NCBI GenBank assembly: GCA_018711655.1
Contig: DVIA01000050.1
Location: 1-49,634 of the forward strand
DNA length: 49,634 nucleotides
Source of the DNA: Candidatus Pullichristensenella avicola
Lineage (GTDB): Bacteria > Bacillota > Clostridia > Christensenellales > Aristaeellaceae
Direction of reading: 5' to 3'
Made by a program: the position numbers and the translations under genes. Within the stretch, counting starts at the first letter, position 1, and each line of letters begins with the position of its first letter. Below, in pieces: positions 1-7,133 of the stretch. The notes under the pieces are model-generated. The model was not told the origin of the DNA and searched no databases. It worked only from the letters and a program-made list of their open reading frames with translations.

Positions 1-246
1 GGTGGGCGGCGGGCGATTGCCCGCGCAGATCGTGGCGGGAAAAGACTCCGAAAGTGCAGAGACTGCGGCGCGCATCGGAACATTGTCCGCGCAAAACGCG
101 GCGCGGTGGGCGGCGGGTGATTGCCCGCGCAGATCGTGGCGGGAAAAGACTCCGAAAGTGCAGAGACTGCGGCGCGCATCGGAACGTTGTCCGCGCAAAA
201 CGCGGCGCAGGGGCGCGGCGGCCGATTGCCCGCGCAGATCGTGACG
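1..246. repeat. 104-bp tandem repeat, about 2.4 copies
   Basis: Copies start near 1, 105 and 209. The first two are nearly identical; the third diverges at its start and is cut short. Each copy contains two related sub-motifs, TTGCCCGCGCAGATCGTGGC and TTGTCCGCGCAAAACGCGGC, spaced alternately about 66 and 38 bp. It lies beyond the terminator of the coat gene pair and continues out of the window to the left. The frames open through it are low-complexity and not credible genes. Confidence 0.85.
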
Positions 247-274
247 GGAAAAGGCTCCGGAAGCATCCGGAGCC
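247..274 (-). terminator. Rho-independent terminator of the coat gene pair
   Basis: A perfect 9-bp stem (GGCTCCGGA/TCCGGAGCC, 4-nt loop) lies at 253-274. Read leftward on the minus strand it is followed by TTTTCCC. It sits about 80 nt beyond the stop of the CotF-like gene. Confidence 0.65.
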
Positions 275-354
275 GCGGGGATGATGGCGTCGTCCGCGCC
301 CTGACAGACCGGCCGCGCCGCACAAGTGCGTGCGGCCCGCGCCGTGGCGGCGAA

Positions 355-603
355 TCAGGCCTGTCCGGAGAACTTCTGCCGGACCTGGTCGATCTGCTGT
401 TGCTGCGCCTGCTGGGTGGGATACCAACCCTTGGAGGCCATCTTCTGATACAGCGCCTCCTGCATGCACAGGCTTTTGTTGAGCGCCTTATCAAAGGTAT
501 CGTGTACGTTGCGGGTGCCGGATTCGATGGCGCCGTGCATATAAAGATCGCACACGCCCTTGGTCGTCAGAAGCAGGTTCTCCATAATAAACCGATCGTT
601 CAA
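355..603 (-). CDS. Spore coat protein, CotF family
   Basis: An 82-residue protein of the CotF (coat F) family, small helical proteins deposited on the endospore surface. The family-like core is near the N-terminus (ENLLLTTKGVCDLYMHGAIE), followed by a helix with the ESGT..VHDTFDKALN pattern and a C-terminal WYPTQQAQQQQIDQ tail. The start is probably TTG at 603, because a GGAGG lies 7 nt upstream; an internal ATG at codon 7 is the alternative. It directly follows a 57-residue companion, with the ribosome-binding site overlapping that gene's stop, so the two form one operon. Family membership is from recognisable motifs; the exact coat layer is unknown. Confidence 0.85.
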   Translation of the reverse strand: MNDRFIMENLLLTTKGVCDLYMHGAIESGTRNVHDTFDKALNKSLCMQEALYQKMASKGWYPTQQAQQQQIDQVRQKFSGQA

Positions 604-616
604 AGGGTCCGCCTCC

Positions 617-790
617 TTACACCAGCTGGTAGAACTGGCTGAACAGCTGCTGATGGTCGTTCATCATCTGCTGCACAAAGCCCTTCAGCTCCGGGTCGGT
701 CAGGTTGTTCAGCGCCTCCTGGCACTGCGCCTTGAGAATCTTCTCATGGCCGAGCGCGTCCTCCACATAGAGCAGTTCCTTGGGACTCAT
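617..790 (-). CDS. Small CotF-associated spore coat protein (57 aa)
   Basis: A short gene read MSPKELLYVEDALGHEKIL..., ending FSQFYQLV. A strong ribosome-binding site (GGAGGTGAT) lies 6 nt before the ATG. It is predicted all-helical and rich in Gln and Leu, with the sequence DALGHEKILKAQCQEALNNL resembling the N-terminal helix of coat F partners. Its stop overlaps the ribosome-binding site of the downstream CotF-family gene, so translation of the two is probably coupled. In clostridia such short proteins often precede a CotF gene. The function is inferred from context and resemblance. Confidence 0.8.
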   Translation of the reverse strand: MSPKELLYVEDALGHEKILKAQCQEALNNLTDPELKGFVQQMMNDHQQLFSQFYQLV

Positions 791-891
791 GCTCGATCAC
801 CTCCGCGCTTAGCATGCCCCGGCGCGCGCCCGGCATGCGCGGCGCATGCTGGAAAAATCTGCGCCCGGCGCGGCGAAAGAGGAAGCATTAT

Positions 892-1602
892 ATGGAAATT
901 ATTGCACGCATTTATACGGATTTTCCCACGAAGTTTGGCATCCCGCGGCAGAGCGGCCTGGTAGACGCGCTTGAAGCGCGCGTGGTATTTGAACCGGCCT
1001 ACCGCGTCGCCGAGGCGCTGCGCGGGCTGGAGGGCTTTTCGCACATCTGGCTCCTCTGGCAGTTTTCCCAGTCCCTAAGAGAGGGCTGGTCGCCTACGGT
1101 GCGGCCGCCGCGCCTGGGCGGCAACGTGCGCATGGGCGTGTTCGCCACGCGCTCGCCCTTTCGCCCCAATCCCATCGGCTTGTCCTGCGTGCGGCTGGAA
1201 GGCGTCGATTTCGGCGGCCCGGAGGGCCCCGTTTTGCGCGTGCGCGGCGCGGATATGCTCAACGGCACGCCGATTTACGATATCAAGCCCTATCTTCCGC
1301 ACGTCGATAGCCATCCGGAGGCTGTGGGCGGCTTTGCCGTGCCGGCGGCGGCGCACGCCCTGCGGGTGGAATTTGCCCCCGAATTGCTGGAAAAAGTTCC
1401 CCAAAGGGCGCGCAACGCGCTGCTAGAAGTGCTTTCACAGGACCCGCGGCCGTCGTATCAGCAGGACCCCGCGCGCCTCTATGGCCTGCCCTTTGCGGGC
1501 GTGGACGTGCGCTTTACGGTGGACCAGGACGTGCTCGTCGTGCGTGCGGTCGAGACATATCGGGAAAATGCGGAAAAAACCGAAGCGCCCGTCCGGAAGT
1601 GA
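892..1602 (+). CDS. trmO: tRNA (adenine(37)-N6)-methyltransferase TrmO
   Basis: A 236-residue TsaA/YaeB-family protein. TrmO uses S-adenosylmethionine to N6-methylate t6A at position 37 of threonine tRNAs in the cytoplasm. The TsaA-like barrel fills about residues 1-150. Signature segments are GLEGFSHIWLLWQF (about 47-60), RMGVFATRSPFRPNPIGLS (80-98) and NGTPIYDIKPYLPHVDSH. The C-terminal part (DPRPSYQQDP, YGLPFAGVDVRF) matches the extension of full-length TrmO, and the length is normal. The ATG at 892 follows an AAGAGGAAG ribosome-binding site; frames opening further upstream would run into the divergent coat promoter region. Confidence 0.92.
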   Translation: MEIIARIYTDFPTKFGIPRQSGLVDALEARVVFEPAYRVAEALRGLEGFSHIWLLWQFSQSLREGWSPTVRPPRLGGNVRMGVFATRSPFRPNPIGLSCVRLEGVDFGGPEGPVLRVRGADMLNGTPIYDIKPYLPHVDSHPEAVGGFAVPAAAHALRVEFAPELLEKVPQRARNALLEVLSQDPRPSYQQDPARLYGLPFAGVDVRFTVDQDVLVVRAVETYRENAEKTEAPVRK

Positions 1603-1975
1603 CGGCCGGGACGACCTGCCATGGCGGCGCTTTCATCGAACCTGCGCCTGCCGCAAAGCGCGGAACCTTTGCAGTTCCGTGCGGAAACGCGATTTCGTCG
1701 GGCCTTGGAAGCGATGCGAACGCGCTTTTTGAACCCTTGCCGCAGTCTGCGCCGGGCTGCGGCTGTTTTGCGCTTTGGGCGATGGTTCATGCGGCCAGCG
1801 CGGATTTTGGACGGCTCCCGCCGGAAATTTTGGACGGCTCCCGCCGGAAAAGCAGCGGCGCCGGGGAGGGAAGGGCGTTGCCGGGCTCGAAGGCGCGGCG
1901 GGAACGCCCGCATGGGAGGATGTTCAGACGGCTTTGTGCAACAAAAAATTAACGGAACAATCTGCGCTCCATGTA
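1603..1975. other. Intergenic region with a 24-bp direct duplication
   Basis: No credible gene lies here; several overlapping frames stay open only because of GC content. At about 1804-1849 a segment reading TTTTGGACGGCTCCCGCCGG occurs twice in direct succession. No terminator with a T-run is obvious after trmO. Nothing else is recognisable. Confidence 0.6.
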
Positions 1976-2003
1976 TTGACTTTCTTTGACTTTTGAGTAT
2001 AAT
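1976..2003 (+). promoter_or_regulatory. Sigma-A promoter of hsp20
   Basis: A -35 TTGACT (1976-1981) and a -10 TATAAT (1998-2003) are separated by 16 bp. This gives a leader of about 105 nt before the hsp20 ATG. No CIRCE element or CtsR heptad was seen near it. Confidence 0.8.
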
Positions 2004-2070
2004 AAAATCAGCGTTCAGAGATGAGCGCGGCGGCCAGCGACCGCAAGACCCGTGCGGCGAAACGAAGGAT

Positions 2071-2086
2071 CTGGCAATATTGCCAG
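2071..2086. promoter_or_regulatory. Perfect 16-bp palindrome in the hsp20 leader
   Basis: CTGGCAATATTGCCAG is a perfect inverted repeat. It lies about 65 nt after the predicted start of transcription and 32 nt before the hsp20 start codon. It could be a repressor operator or a short RNA hairpin in the leader. It does not match known heat-shock operators. Confidence 0.55.
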
Positions 2087-2118
2087 AAGCGCGACGCCGG
2101 CGATTGGAGGTTTAAACA

Positions 2119-2580
2119 ATGAGCGCATATCTTCCCACGGTATTTGGAGAAAATTTGATGGATGTTTTTGACGATTTCGACCGCAACTTCTTCCGCGGCT
2201 TTGGCAATGTCGATCGCGCGCTGTACGGCAAACACGCCTCGCACATGATGAAGACCGACGTCAAGGAGACGGAGGACGGCTATGAGGTGGATGTGGATCT
2301 GCCCGGCTTCAAGAAGGACGAGATCCATGTGGAACTGAACAACGGGTATCTGACCATTTCCACGGCGAAGTCGCTGGAGAAGGACGAGCGCGGCAAGAAA
2401 GGCAGAATGTTGCGGCAGGAGCGCTTTGCGGGCGCCATGCAGCGCAGCTTCTATGTGGGCGAGTACGTCACCGAAGAGGACGTAAAGGCCTCATACGACA
2501 GCGGCGTTTTGCACCTGATGATCCCGAAGAAGGACGCCCCGAAGCTCCCCGAGAAAAAGACCATTCAAATCGAAGGCTGA
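2119..2580 (+). CDS. hsp20: Small heat-shock protein, Hsp20/alpha-crystallin family
   Basis: A 153-residue ATP-independent chaperone that binds unfolding proteins in the cytoplasm. After a phenylalanine-rich N-terminal arm (about 1-40, FDDFDRNFFRGFG) comes the alpha-crystallin domain (about 42-140): TDVKETEDGYEVDVDLPGF, KDEIHVELNNGYLTIS, and SYDSGVLHLMIPKK, the usual final strand. The C-terminal tail is KKTIQIEG. Length is normal. A GGAGGTTT ribosome-binding site precedes the ATG. It has its own promoter and a strong terminator, so it is a single-gene unit. Control is probably through the palindromic leader element. Confidence 0.95.
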   Translation: MSAYLPTVFGENLMDVFDDFDRNFFRGFGNVDRALYGKHASHMMKTDVKETEDGYEVDVDLPGFKKDEIHVELNNGYLTISTAKSLEKDERGKKGRMLRQERFAGAMQRSFYVGEYVTEEDVKASYDSGVLHLMIPKKDAPKLPEKKTIQIEG

Positions 2581-2585
2581 AAACA

Positions 2586-2622
2586 GCGTCCCCTGGAAGC
2601 GCTTCCAGGGGACGCATTTTTT
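2586..2622 (+). terminator. Rho-independent terminator of hsp20
   Basis: A perfect 15-bp stem starting GCGTCCCCTGG, with arms meeting at the central GCGC, is followed by ATTTTTT. It starts 6 nt after the hsp20 stop. Confidence 0.93.
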
Positions 2623-2724
2623 GCATGGCGGATGCGCGCCCCCTTGAACGGGACGAAGCGCGCCGCCTTTCCGGCATGGGCGGCGTCAAAGCCTGAGAAG
2701 GGACAGACGCGCCCGCTTTGTTTA

Positions 2725-3663
2725 TGTGCGCCATGCGCGGGGCGATACCGTCCACTACGCCCTGCACGATGATCTCCCGAATGCCTTATGCGCGCCATGC
2801 GCGGGGCGGTACCTTTGTACGGAATCATGCAGGCAAAGCCGAGTTGCCGCGCCCCGTGTGCGCGGGGGCGGTGCGGAGGAGAACACAGTGGCCGCGGTGA
2901 CCGACGCGCGCCCCATACGCGCGGGGACGGCGCGCGGATGATGTTGAAATTGTACACGCGAATGGAAGAATGCCCCGTGCATGCGGGGGCCCAGGGAGCG
3001 GACGCGGCGCTTTCCAACGCCATGCAGCGCGCCCCATACGCGCGGGGACGGCGCGGCGCTCCGTCAGAACTTACGGATAAAATAATTGGCGCGCCCCATA
3101 CGCGCGGGAACGGCGCGCGGACAATGTTGAAATTGTACACGCGAATGGAAGAATGCCCCGTACATGCGGGGTGGATTGAGGAACCCAATACGGGTGACGA
3201 TGCAGATGCGCCAGAACGCCCTCTGCGCACGAGGATGGCCCGGAAGGAGATGGGGCGGGCGATGCGCGCTCAGTCGAAACGCCCCCTGCGCGCGAGGATG
3301 GCCCGCGCTCCTGTTCGTCCAGCGCGGAGAGCGGGAGCGAATGTCCCTGCGCACGAGGATGGCCACACACCATCATGTAGGCGACCGGCGACATGAGTAC
3401 GAATGCCCCCTGTGCGCGAGGATGGCCAGAAGTGCACGCCAACGCATGCGCACACGGCTGGTGGAATGCCCCCCTGCGCGCGAGGATGGCCAACCGTTTT
3501 GAGCGCACGCGCACCTTTCCGCGTACATGCCTCCTGTGCGCTGGGAAGGCTCAAGCGCAACCGCTGCGAGCGGAACGCCTCTGCGCGCTGTGCAGGGACA
3601 ACCAGCCTGGGCGAATATGCGGAACAGCCGCGGAACGCTTCTCGCGCGCTGTGCAGGGAAAGC
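2725..3663 (+). CRISPR. Degenerate type I-E-like CRISPR array (array 1), about 16 units
   Basis: Conserved cores recur near 2731, 2795, 2854, 2913, 2975, 3034, 3096, 3158, 3220, 3283, 3343, 3405, 3468, 3530, 3577 and 3637. Intervals are 59-64 bp except one of about 48. Each core is about 28 bp and resembles type I-E repeats, for example GAATGCCCCCTGCGCGCGAGGATGGCC; the roughly 33-bp intervals differ from each other. The cores drift along the block: GCGCCATGCGCGGGGCG first, then GCCCCATACGCGCGGGGACG and GAATGCCCCGTGCATGCGGGG, then the AGGATGG form, then CTGTGCAGGGA. The short stem is largely kept (CCCCG/CGGGG, CCCC/GGGG, CCT/AGG). No cas gene is nearby. It could be a decayed array or a CRISPR-like tandem family. 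Confidence 0.6.
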
Positions 3664-3667
3664 AATG

Positions 3668-4148
3668 AACGTTTTCCCCAGAAGAAAGCCGCGAAAGGCG
3701 CTTTTCTGCGCAGAAGGCTGCAATGAACGTTTTCCCCGGAAGAAAGCCGCGAAAAGCGCTTTGCTGCAGGGAGAAACCTTGCCCGCGAAAGGCACTTTTC
3801 TGCGCGGAGCGCTGCGCCGAACATTTTCCCCGGAGGAAAGCCGCGAAAAGCGCTTTGCCGCAGGGAGAAACCTTGCCCGTGAAAGGCGCTTTTCTGCGCA
3901 GAAGGCTGCACCGAACGTTTCCCCGGAGGAAAGCTGCGAAAAGCGCTTTGCCGCAGGGAGAAACCTTGCCCGCGAAAGGCGCTTTTCTGCGCGGAGCGCT
4001 GCGCCGAACATTTTCCCCGGAAGAAAGCCGCGAAAAGAGCCTTGCTGCAGGGAGAAACCTTGCCCGCGAAAGGCGTTTTTCTGCGCGGAGCGCTGCGCCG
4101 AACATTTTCCCCGGAGGAAAGCTGCGAAAAGCGCTTCGCTGCAAAACC
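3668..4148. repeat. 94-bp tandem repeats, four copies plus partials
   Basis: Units begin AACATTTTCCCCGGAGGAAAG at about 3726, 3820, 3914, 4007 and 4101, so the period is 93-94 bp; a shorter copy starts at 3668. Each unit has two related halves, one with GCGAAAAGCGCTTTGC and one with GCGAAAGGCGCTTTTCTGCG. The block abuts the end of CRISPR-like array 1 and stops shortly before the HAD gene. Frames run open through the repeats on both strands, but the products are pure repeat and no start or ribosome-binding site supports a gene. Confidence 0.85.
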
Positions 4149-4174
4149 GCGCCCCGCGAACGGATGGGGGATGG

Positions 4175-5089
4175 TTACGCTTCCGCGCCGTCCTCTTCTT
4201 CGAGGCCGCCGCGCATGACGATATCCAGCGGCGCGGGTTCGCCGCTGCGCTCGTAGGCGAGGCGCACCTGGCGCGCGTGGCGCACGGACAACTCGTGCGT
4301 CACGCGGATGCGGCGGATCAATTCCGTGACCACCTTTTCCAGTTCGCTGCCGGCGGAATAATCCGCCTCCATGGCAAAGTCTGCCCGCCCCTGCATCAGC
4401 AGCCCGTCGGCCACGTCCGTATCGCCCGGGGCGTGCACGGCGATGGAATAGCCGCCCTTTTGCTTGGTCATTTTCATGCAGGGCACGTCGGTAAGGCCGT
4501 CGCCGATATAGATCATGTTGGAAAAGGGAACGCGGCGCTTGTATTCCGGCGTGTAACCGTTGAGGTCGCGGTCGTTGGTGACGTCGAGGATGCCCTTGTT
4601 GATGCGGAACAGGTATTGTGTTTTGGCGGTGTAGTTGACCGCCGAGGCCGGCCATTCGGCGCGGCCCTTTTCGTCATAGCAGAACGAGGCTGCGAACACC
4701 GCCTTGAAACGGCTGCCGATGCGCGAACCGAGAATGATCTCCTGCAACCCCGAAGAGATGATGTAGTGCTCCACGCAGACGCCGTTGCGGCGGCCGATCT
4801 CGCCCACGCGGTCGAACCAGGTTTCCACGCCGGGGAAAAATTCCACCTTTTCGCCCAGGCGGGAAAGCGCCTCGCGCGAAAGCTCCATCGTGCCCTCGGC
4901 CATTTTTTTCATCATATACATGTAGGCGAGAATGCCGTCCATGTTCGTTTTCAGAGACAATTCGCGGCACATGCCCCAGAAGGTTTCCGGCGCCATGTTC
5001 AAGCCGGGAATGAAGCTGTATTCCTGCATGTCCTTGGGCGAAAGCGTTTTGTCAAAATCGTAAATGAGGGCGACGACAGGGGTGGACAT
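4175..5089 (-). CDS. HAD-superfamily hydrolase/phosphatase
   Basis: A 304-residue cytosolic HAD-type hydrolase. Motif I is DFDKTLS (Asp11 nucleophile, Asp13 acid/base), followed by a helical cap of about 60 residues (EYSFIPGLNMAPETFWGMC). Motif II is the Ser of YIISSGLQEI, and the metal-binding motif is GDGLTDVPCMKM. This set indicates a phosphatase-type haloacid dehalogenase enzyme; the substrate cannot be told. The ATG at 5089 is placed by a GGAGG 6 nt upstream; an upstream extension in the same frame is not credible. It is convergent with hsp20 across the repeat block, and a terminator lies between it and the upstream gene, so it is probably transcribed alone. Confidence 0.85.
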   Translation of the reverse strand: MSTPVVALIYDFDKTLSPKDMQEYSFIPGLNMAPETFWGMCRELSLKTNMDGILAYMYMMKKMAEGTMELSREALSRLGEKVEFFPGVETWFDRVGEIGRRNGVCVEHYIISSGLQEIILGSRIGSRFKAVFAASFCYDEKGRAEWPASAVNYTAKTQYLFRINKGILDVTNDRDLNGYTPEYKRRVPFSNMIYIGDGLTDVPCMKMTKQKGGYSIAVHAPGDTDVADGLLMQGRADFAMEADYSAGSELEKVVTELIRRIRVTHELSVRHARQVRLAYERSGEPAPLDIVMRGGLEEEDGAEA

Positions 5090-5126
5090 GGCGAACCTCC
5101 TTGCGGGCGGGGCGTTTTGGGTGCGC

Positions 5127-5164
5127 GAGGGAAAAAGCAAAACGCGGGGGAAATTCCCCCGCGT
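5127..5164 (-). terminator. Terminator after the zinc-ribbon/peptidoglycan-binding gene
   Basis: A stem ACGCGGGGG/CCCCCGCGT with an AAATT loop lies at 5142-5164. On the minus strand it is followed by TTTTGCTTTTT. It starts 6 nt beyond the stop codon. Confidence 0.85.
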
Positions 5165-5169
5165 CGCGT

Positions 5170-6756
5170 TCAGGCGGCCGACGGAACCGAGGCGTCCGCG
5201 CCATCTACGCTCGCCGCGTCTGCGGCGGGATCGCCGTCCGCGTCTGTTGCGGCCTCCGGCGAGGTTTCGGGCGCCGGCGTTTCAGCCGGGGCCGGGGTTG
5301 GCTGCGCGTACTGCGTGCGCGGCGCGTCCTCGGCGTAAAGCGCGTTCTGCATGGCCGCGTCGGCGATGCCGGTCGGCTCCAGGCCCACGGCGGTCTGGAA
5401 CAGTTTTACCGCCGTTTGGGTGTTGCTGCCGAAGTTGCCGTCGATGTTGTCGTTGAGGTAGCCCAGTTCATACAGGCGCTGCTGCAGGGCGATGACTTCG
5501 TTGCTCTTGTCGCCGCGGCTGAGCGTGGCGTAGGGAACGGGCGTGGGCGTAGCCTCCGCCTCGGCGCTGGGCTGGGTGACGACGATGGTTTCGCCGCCGA
5601 TGATGCCGGTCAGTTCCGCCGTGGTGGTGGCCGAGGTCAGTTGCGTGATGGAATTGCGCACAAGCGCCCAGTTTTCGCTGGAGCGCGCCGCTTTTTCCGC
5701 GTCGGTGAGCGTGGTGTCGGTCAGGGCCAGAACGTCCACGCTGACGGCGCTGGCGATGTTTTCCTGAATGGCCGAAAGGGCGGCGACGAAGGTCTGGTCG
5801 TCGGTGCTCGCCGTTTCAGCGTCGGGCAACAGATCCTGTACGGCCTGCGCGTCGGCGTTGAGGGTGTTGACCACGCCCACCAGGCCGTCGGTCTGCGATT
5901 GGGTGAGCAGCGACTGGACATAGGTGTCGTCCGCGTGCTCGTTGATCAGCGCCACGCCCTGCGCGTACAGTTCGCTGGAAACGCCGGCAATGGGGGAGGT
6001 ATCCTGCTGGATATCGCCGATGCGGTTGATGAAGAACCAGACGCCCACGGCCACCACCGCCACCAGCGCCAGGGCGCCGATGATTTTGAGGATCATGTTC
6101 ATATTGCCGCGCGCGGCGGGGGCGTAGTCCTCGGGAAGATCGGAAAAGACGTCCTCGGCGTCGCCGACGTCCTCGCCCGCGTAGGCCGTGCCGCCCGCGG
6201 CGTAGACGTCGCTCTCCTCGCCGTAGACCTTGCGCCTGCGCCCGCGGCGGCCGCGTTCGGCGGCCTCGAGCTGTTCGACGTATTCGGTCACGTCGCGGCT
6301 GATGCCGGCGCGGCCGTCCGAGGTGATGGGACGGGAGCGCAGTTGGGAAAGATCAAAATCGTCGATGGCGCCCTCGCCGTCGTCCTCGAACATTTCGCGC
6401 ACCAGCGGGTCCTCCGCCGCCGGCGCTGCCTGCGCGTCGGCGCTTTCTTCGCCGTCCACTGCCCGGCGCACATCGCTGCGGATTTCCTCCGGCACCGAGG
6501 CGCCCTCGTACACGGGGCGATAGGTCGTGCGCGCGTCGGCGTCGGCGTCGGCCTGCATCTGCTCGTCCTTGCCGGTATAGGTGGTTCGCGTGTAGGGCAG
6601 CGCCGCCCCGGCGGGATCGACCGACTCGCCCGGCTCGATGCGCGCCTGCGCGGACGTATAGGGAACGCCCTCAAACCGGCTCTGGCCCACGACCTGCCCG
6701 CAGGAACAGACCTCGACGCCCGGCTTCAGCGTTTTTCCACATCTGGAGCAAAACAT
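5170..6756 (-). CDS. Zinc-ribbon, single-pass membrane protein with peptidoglycan-binding domain
   Basis: A 528-residue protein with an unusual layout. The N-terminus is a cytoplasmic zinc ribbon (CSRCG at 3-7, CSCG at 17-20). An acidic, low-complexity linker of about 180 residues includes a basic patch, RGRRGRRRK. One transmembrane helix (about 221-243, MILKIIGALALVAVVAVGVW) follows, then an extracytoplasmic helical domain. Near the C-terminus (about 410-472) is a PG_binding_1 domain (LSRGDKSNEVIALQQRLYELGY...DGNFGSNTQTAVKLFQ). The end is a Pro/Ala/Asp-rich tail. The ATG at 6756 has GAGGAGG 7 nt upstream. It probably links the membrane to the cell wall and senses or scaffolds something in the cytoplasm; the function is unknown. 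Confidence 0.82.
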   Translation of the reverse strand: MFCSRCGKTLKPGVEVCSCGQVVGQSRFEGVPYTSAQARIEPGESVDPAGAALPYTRTTYTGKDEQMQADADADARTTYRPVYEGASVPEEIRSDVRRAVDGEESADAQAAPAAEDPLVREMFEDDGEGAIDDFDLSQLRSRPITSDGRAGISRDVTEYVEQLEAAERGRRGRRRKVYGEESDVYAAGGTAYAGEDVGDAEDVFSDLPEDYAPAARGNMNMILKIIGALALVAVVAVGVWFFINRIGDIQQDTSPIAGVSSELYAQGVALINEHADDTYVQSLLTQSQTDGLVGVVNTLNADAQAVQDLLPDAETASTDDQTFVAALSAIQENIASAVSVDVLALTDTTLTDAEKAARSSENWALVRNSITQLTSATTTAELTGIIGGETIVVTQPSAEAEATPTPVPYATLSRGDKSNEVIALQQRLYELGYLNDNIDGNFGSNTQTAVKLFQTAVGLEPTGIADAAMQNALYAEDAPRTQYAQPTPAPAETPAPETSPEAATDADGDPAADAASVDGADASVPSAA

Positions 6757-7040
6757 GCAATGCCCTCCTCGCGCCATTTGCGTTGCCATGGCATACCAAT
6801 TGTATCTTACATGATAAAACGCCAAAGGCCGCGCGTCAAGTATATTCTTATGACTTTCCTCGGACAATTGTCGTTTTTTCCTTACAAATGGCCGCCGGGC
6901 AGATCGCTTTACGCCGCGCGACGCGTTTTGCCACGGAATGGACAAAAATATTAAACCGAAAACAAAAAAGAATCCCCGTTTTCCCGGGGGCAAAAAGCGC
7001 GTCGCGCGAAAACGCAGGAAAAATCCGAACAAGTTTCGAA
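6757..7040. other. AT-richer divergent intergenic region
   Basis: The region between the zinc-ribbon gene (-) and the sugar importer (+) is clearly richer in A+T than its surroundings. On the minus strand, TACAAT near 6799 could be the -10 of the zinc-ribbon gene, but the -35 is weak. At about 6978-6994 a small CCCCG/CGGGG hairpin is followed on the minus strand by ATTCTTTTTT, a terminator-like sequence with no known gene to serve. No coding sequence is supported. Confidence 0.45.
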
Positions 7041-7054
7041 GGAATGCGCATTCC
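7041..7054. promoter_or_regulatory. Perfect 14-bp palindrome at the sugar importer promoter
   Basis: GGAATGCGCATTCC overlaps the putative -35 element (7051-7056). The position and perfect symmetry fit an operator for a repressor of the downstream sugar transport operon. No regulator gene is adjacent. Confidence 0.5.
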
Positions 7055-7079
7055 AATTTTGTGAAGTTTTGATTATACT
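7051..7079 (+). promoter_or_regulatory. Probable promoter of the sugar ABC importer operon
   Basis: The -10 is TATACT (7074-7079). The best -35 at 17-bp spacing is the weak TTCCAA (7051-7056), which suggests a regulated promoter. The ribosome-binding site GGAGGA lies about 45 nt downstream. Confidence 0.55.
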
Positions 7080-7133
7080 GTGATTGTCGGGCAAAGCTGC
7101 CCAAGCCTAAAAATAAGGACGGAGGAAACACAC

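Noticed and set aside
2725-3663. cas genes or a CRISPR leader beside array 1, array 2 or array 3
   Set aside because: No Cascade, cas3, cas1 or cas2 product is encoded anywhere in the window, and no AT-rich leader borders arrays 1 or 3; the AT-rich stretch after array 2 belongs to the cotJ upstream region.
3270-5338. Long open frames on both strands (461 aa on minus, 603 aa on plus) through the repeat block and into the HAD gene
   Set aside because: They are open because of GC-rich repeats, their products are repeat peptides or antisense to the HAD gene, and no ribosome-binding site supports a start.
5101-6954. A 617-aa plus-strand frame opposite the zinc-ribbon/peptidoglycan-binding gene
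   Set aside because: It is the mirror of a real, well-marked gene with a ribosome-binding site, membrane helix and domain motifs on the minus strand.
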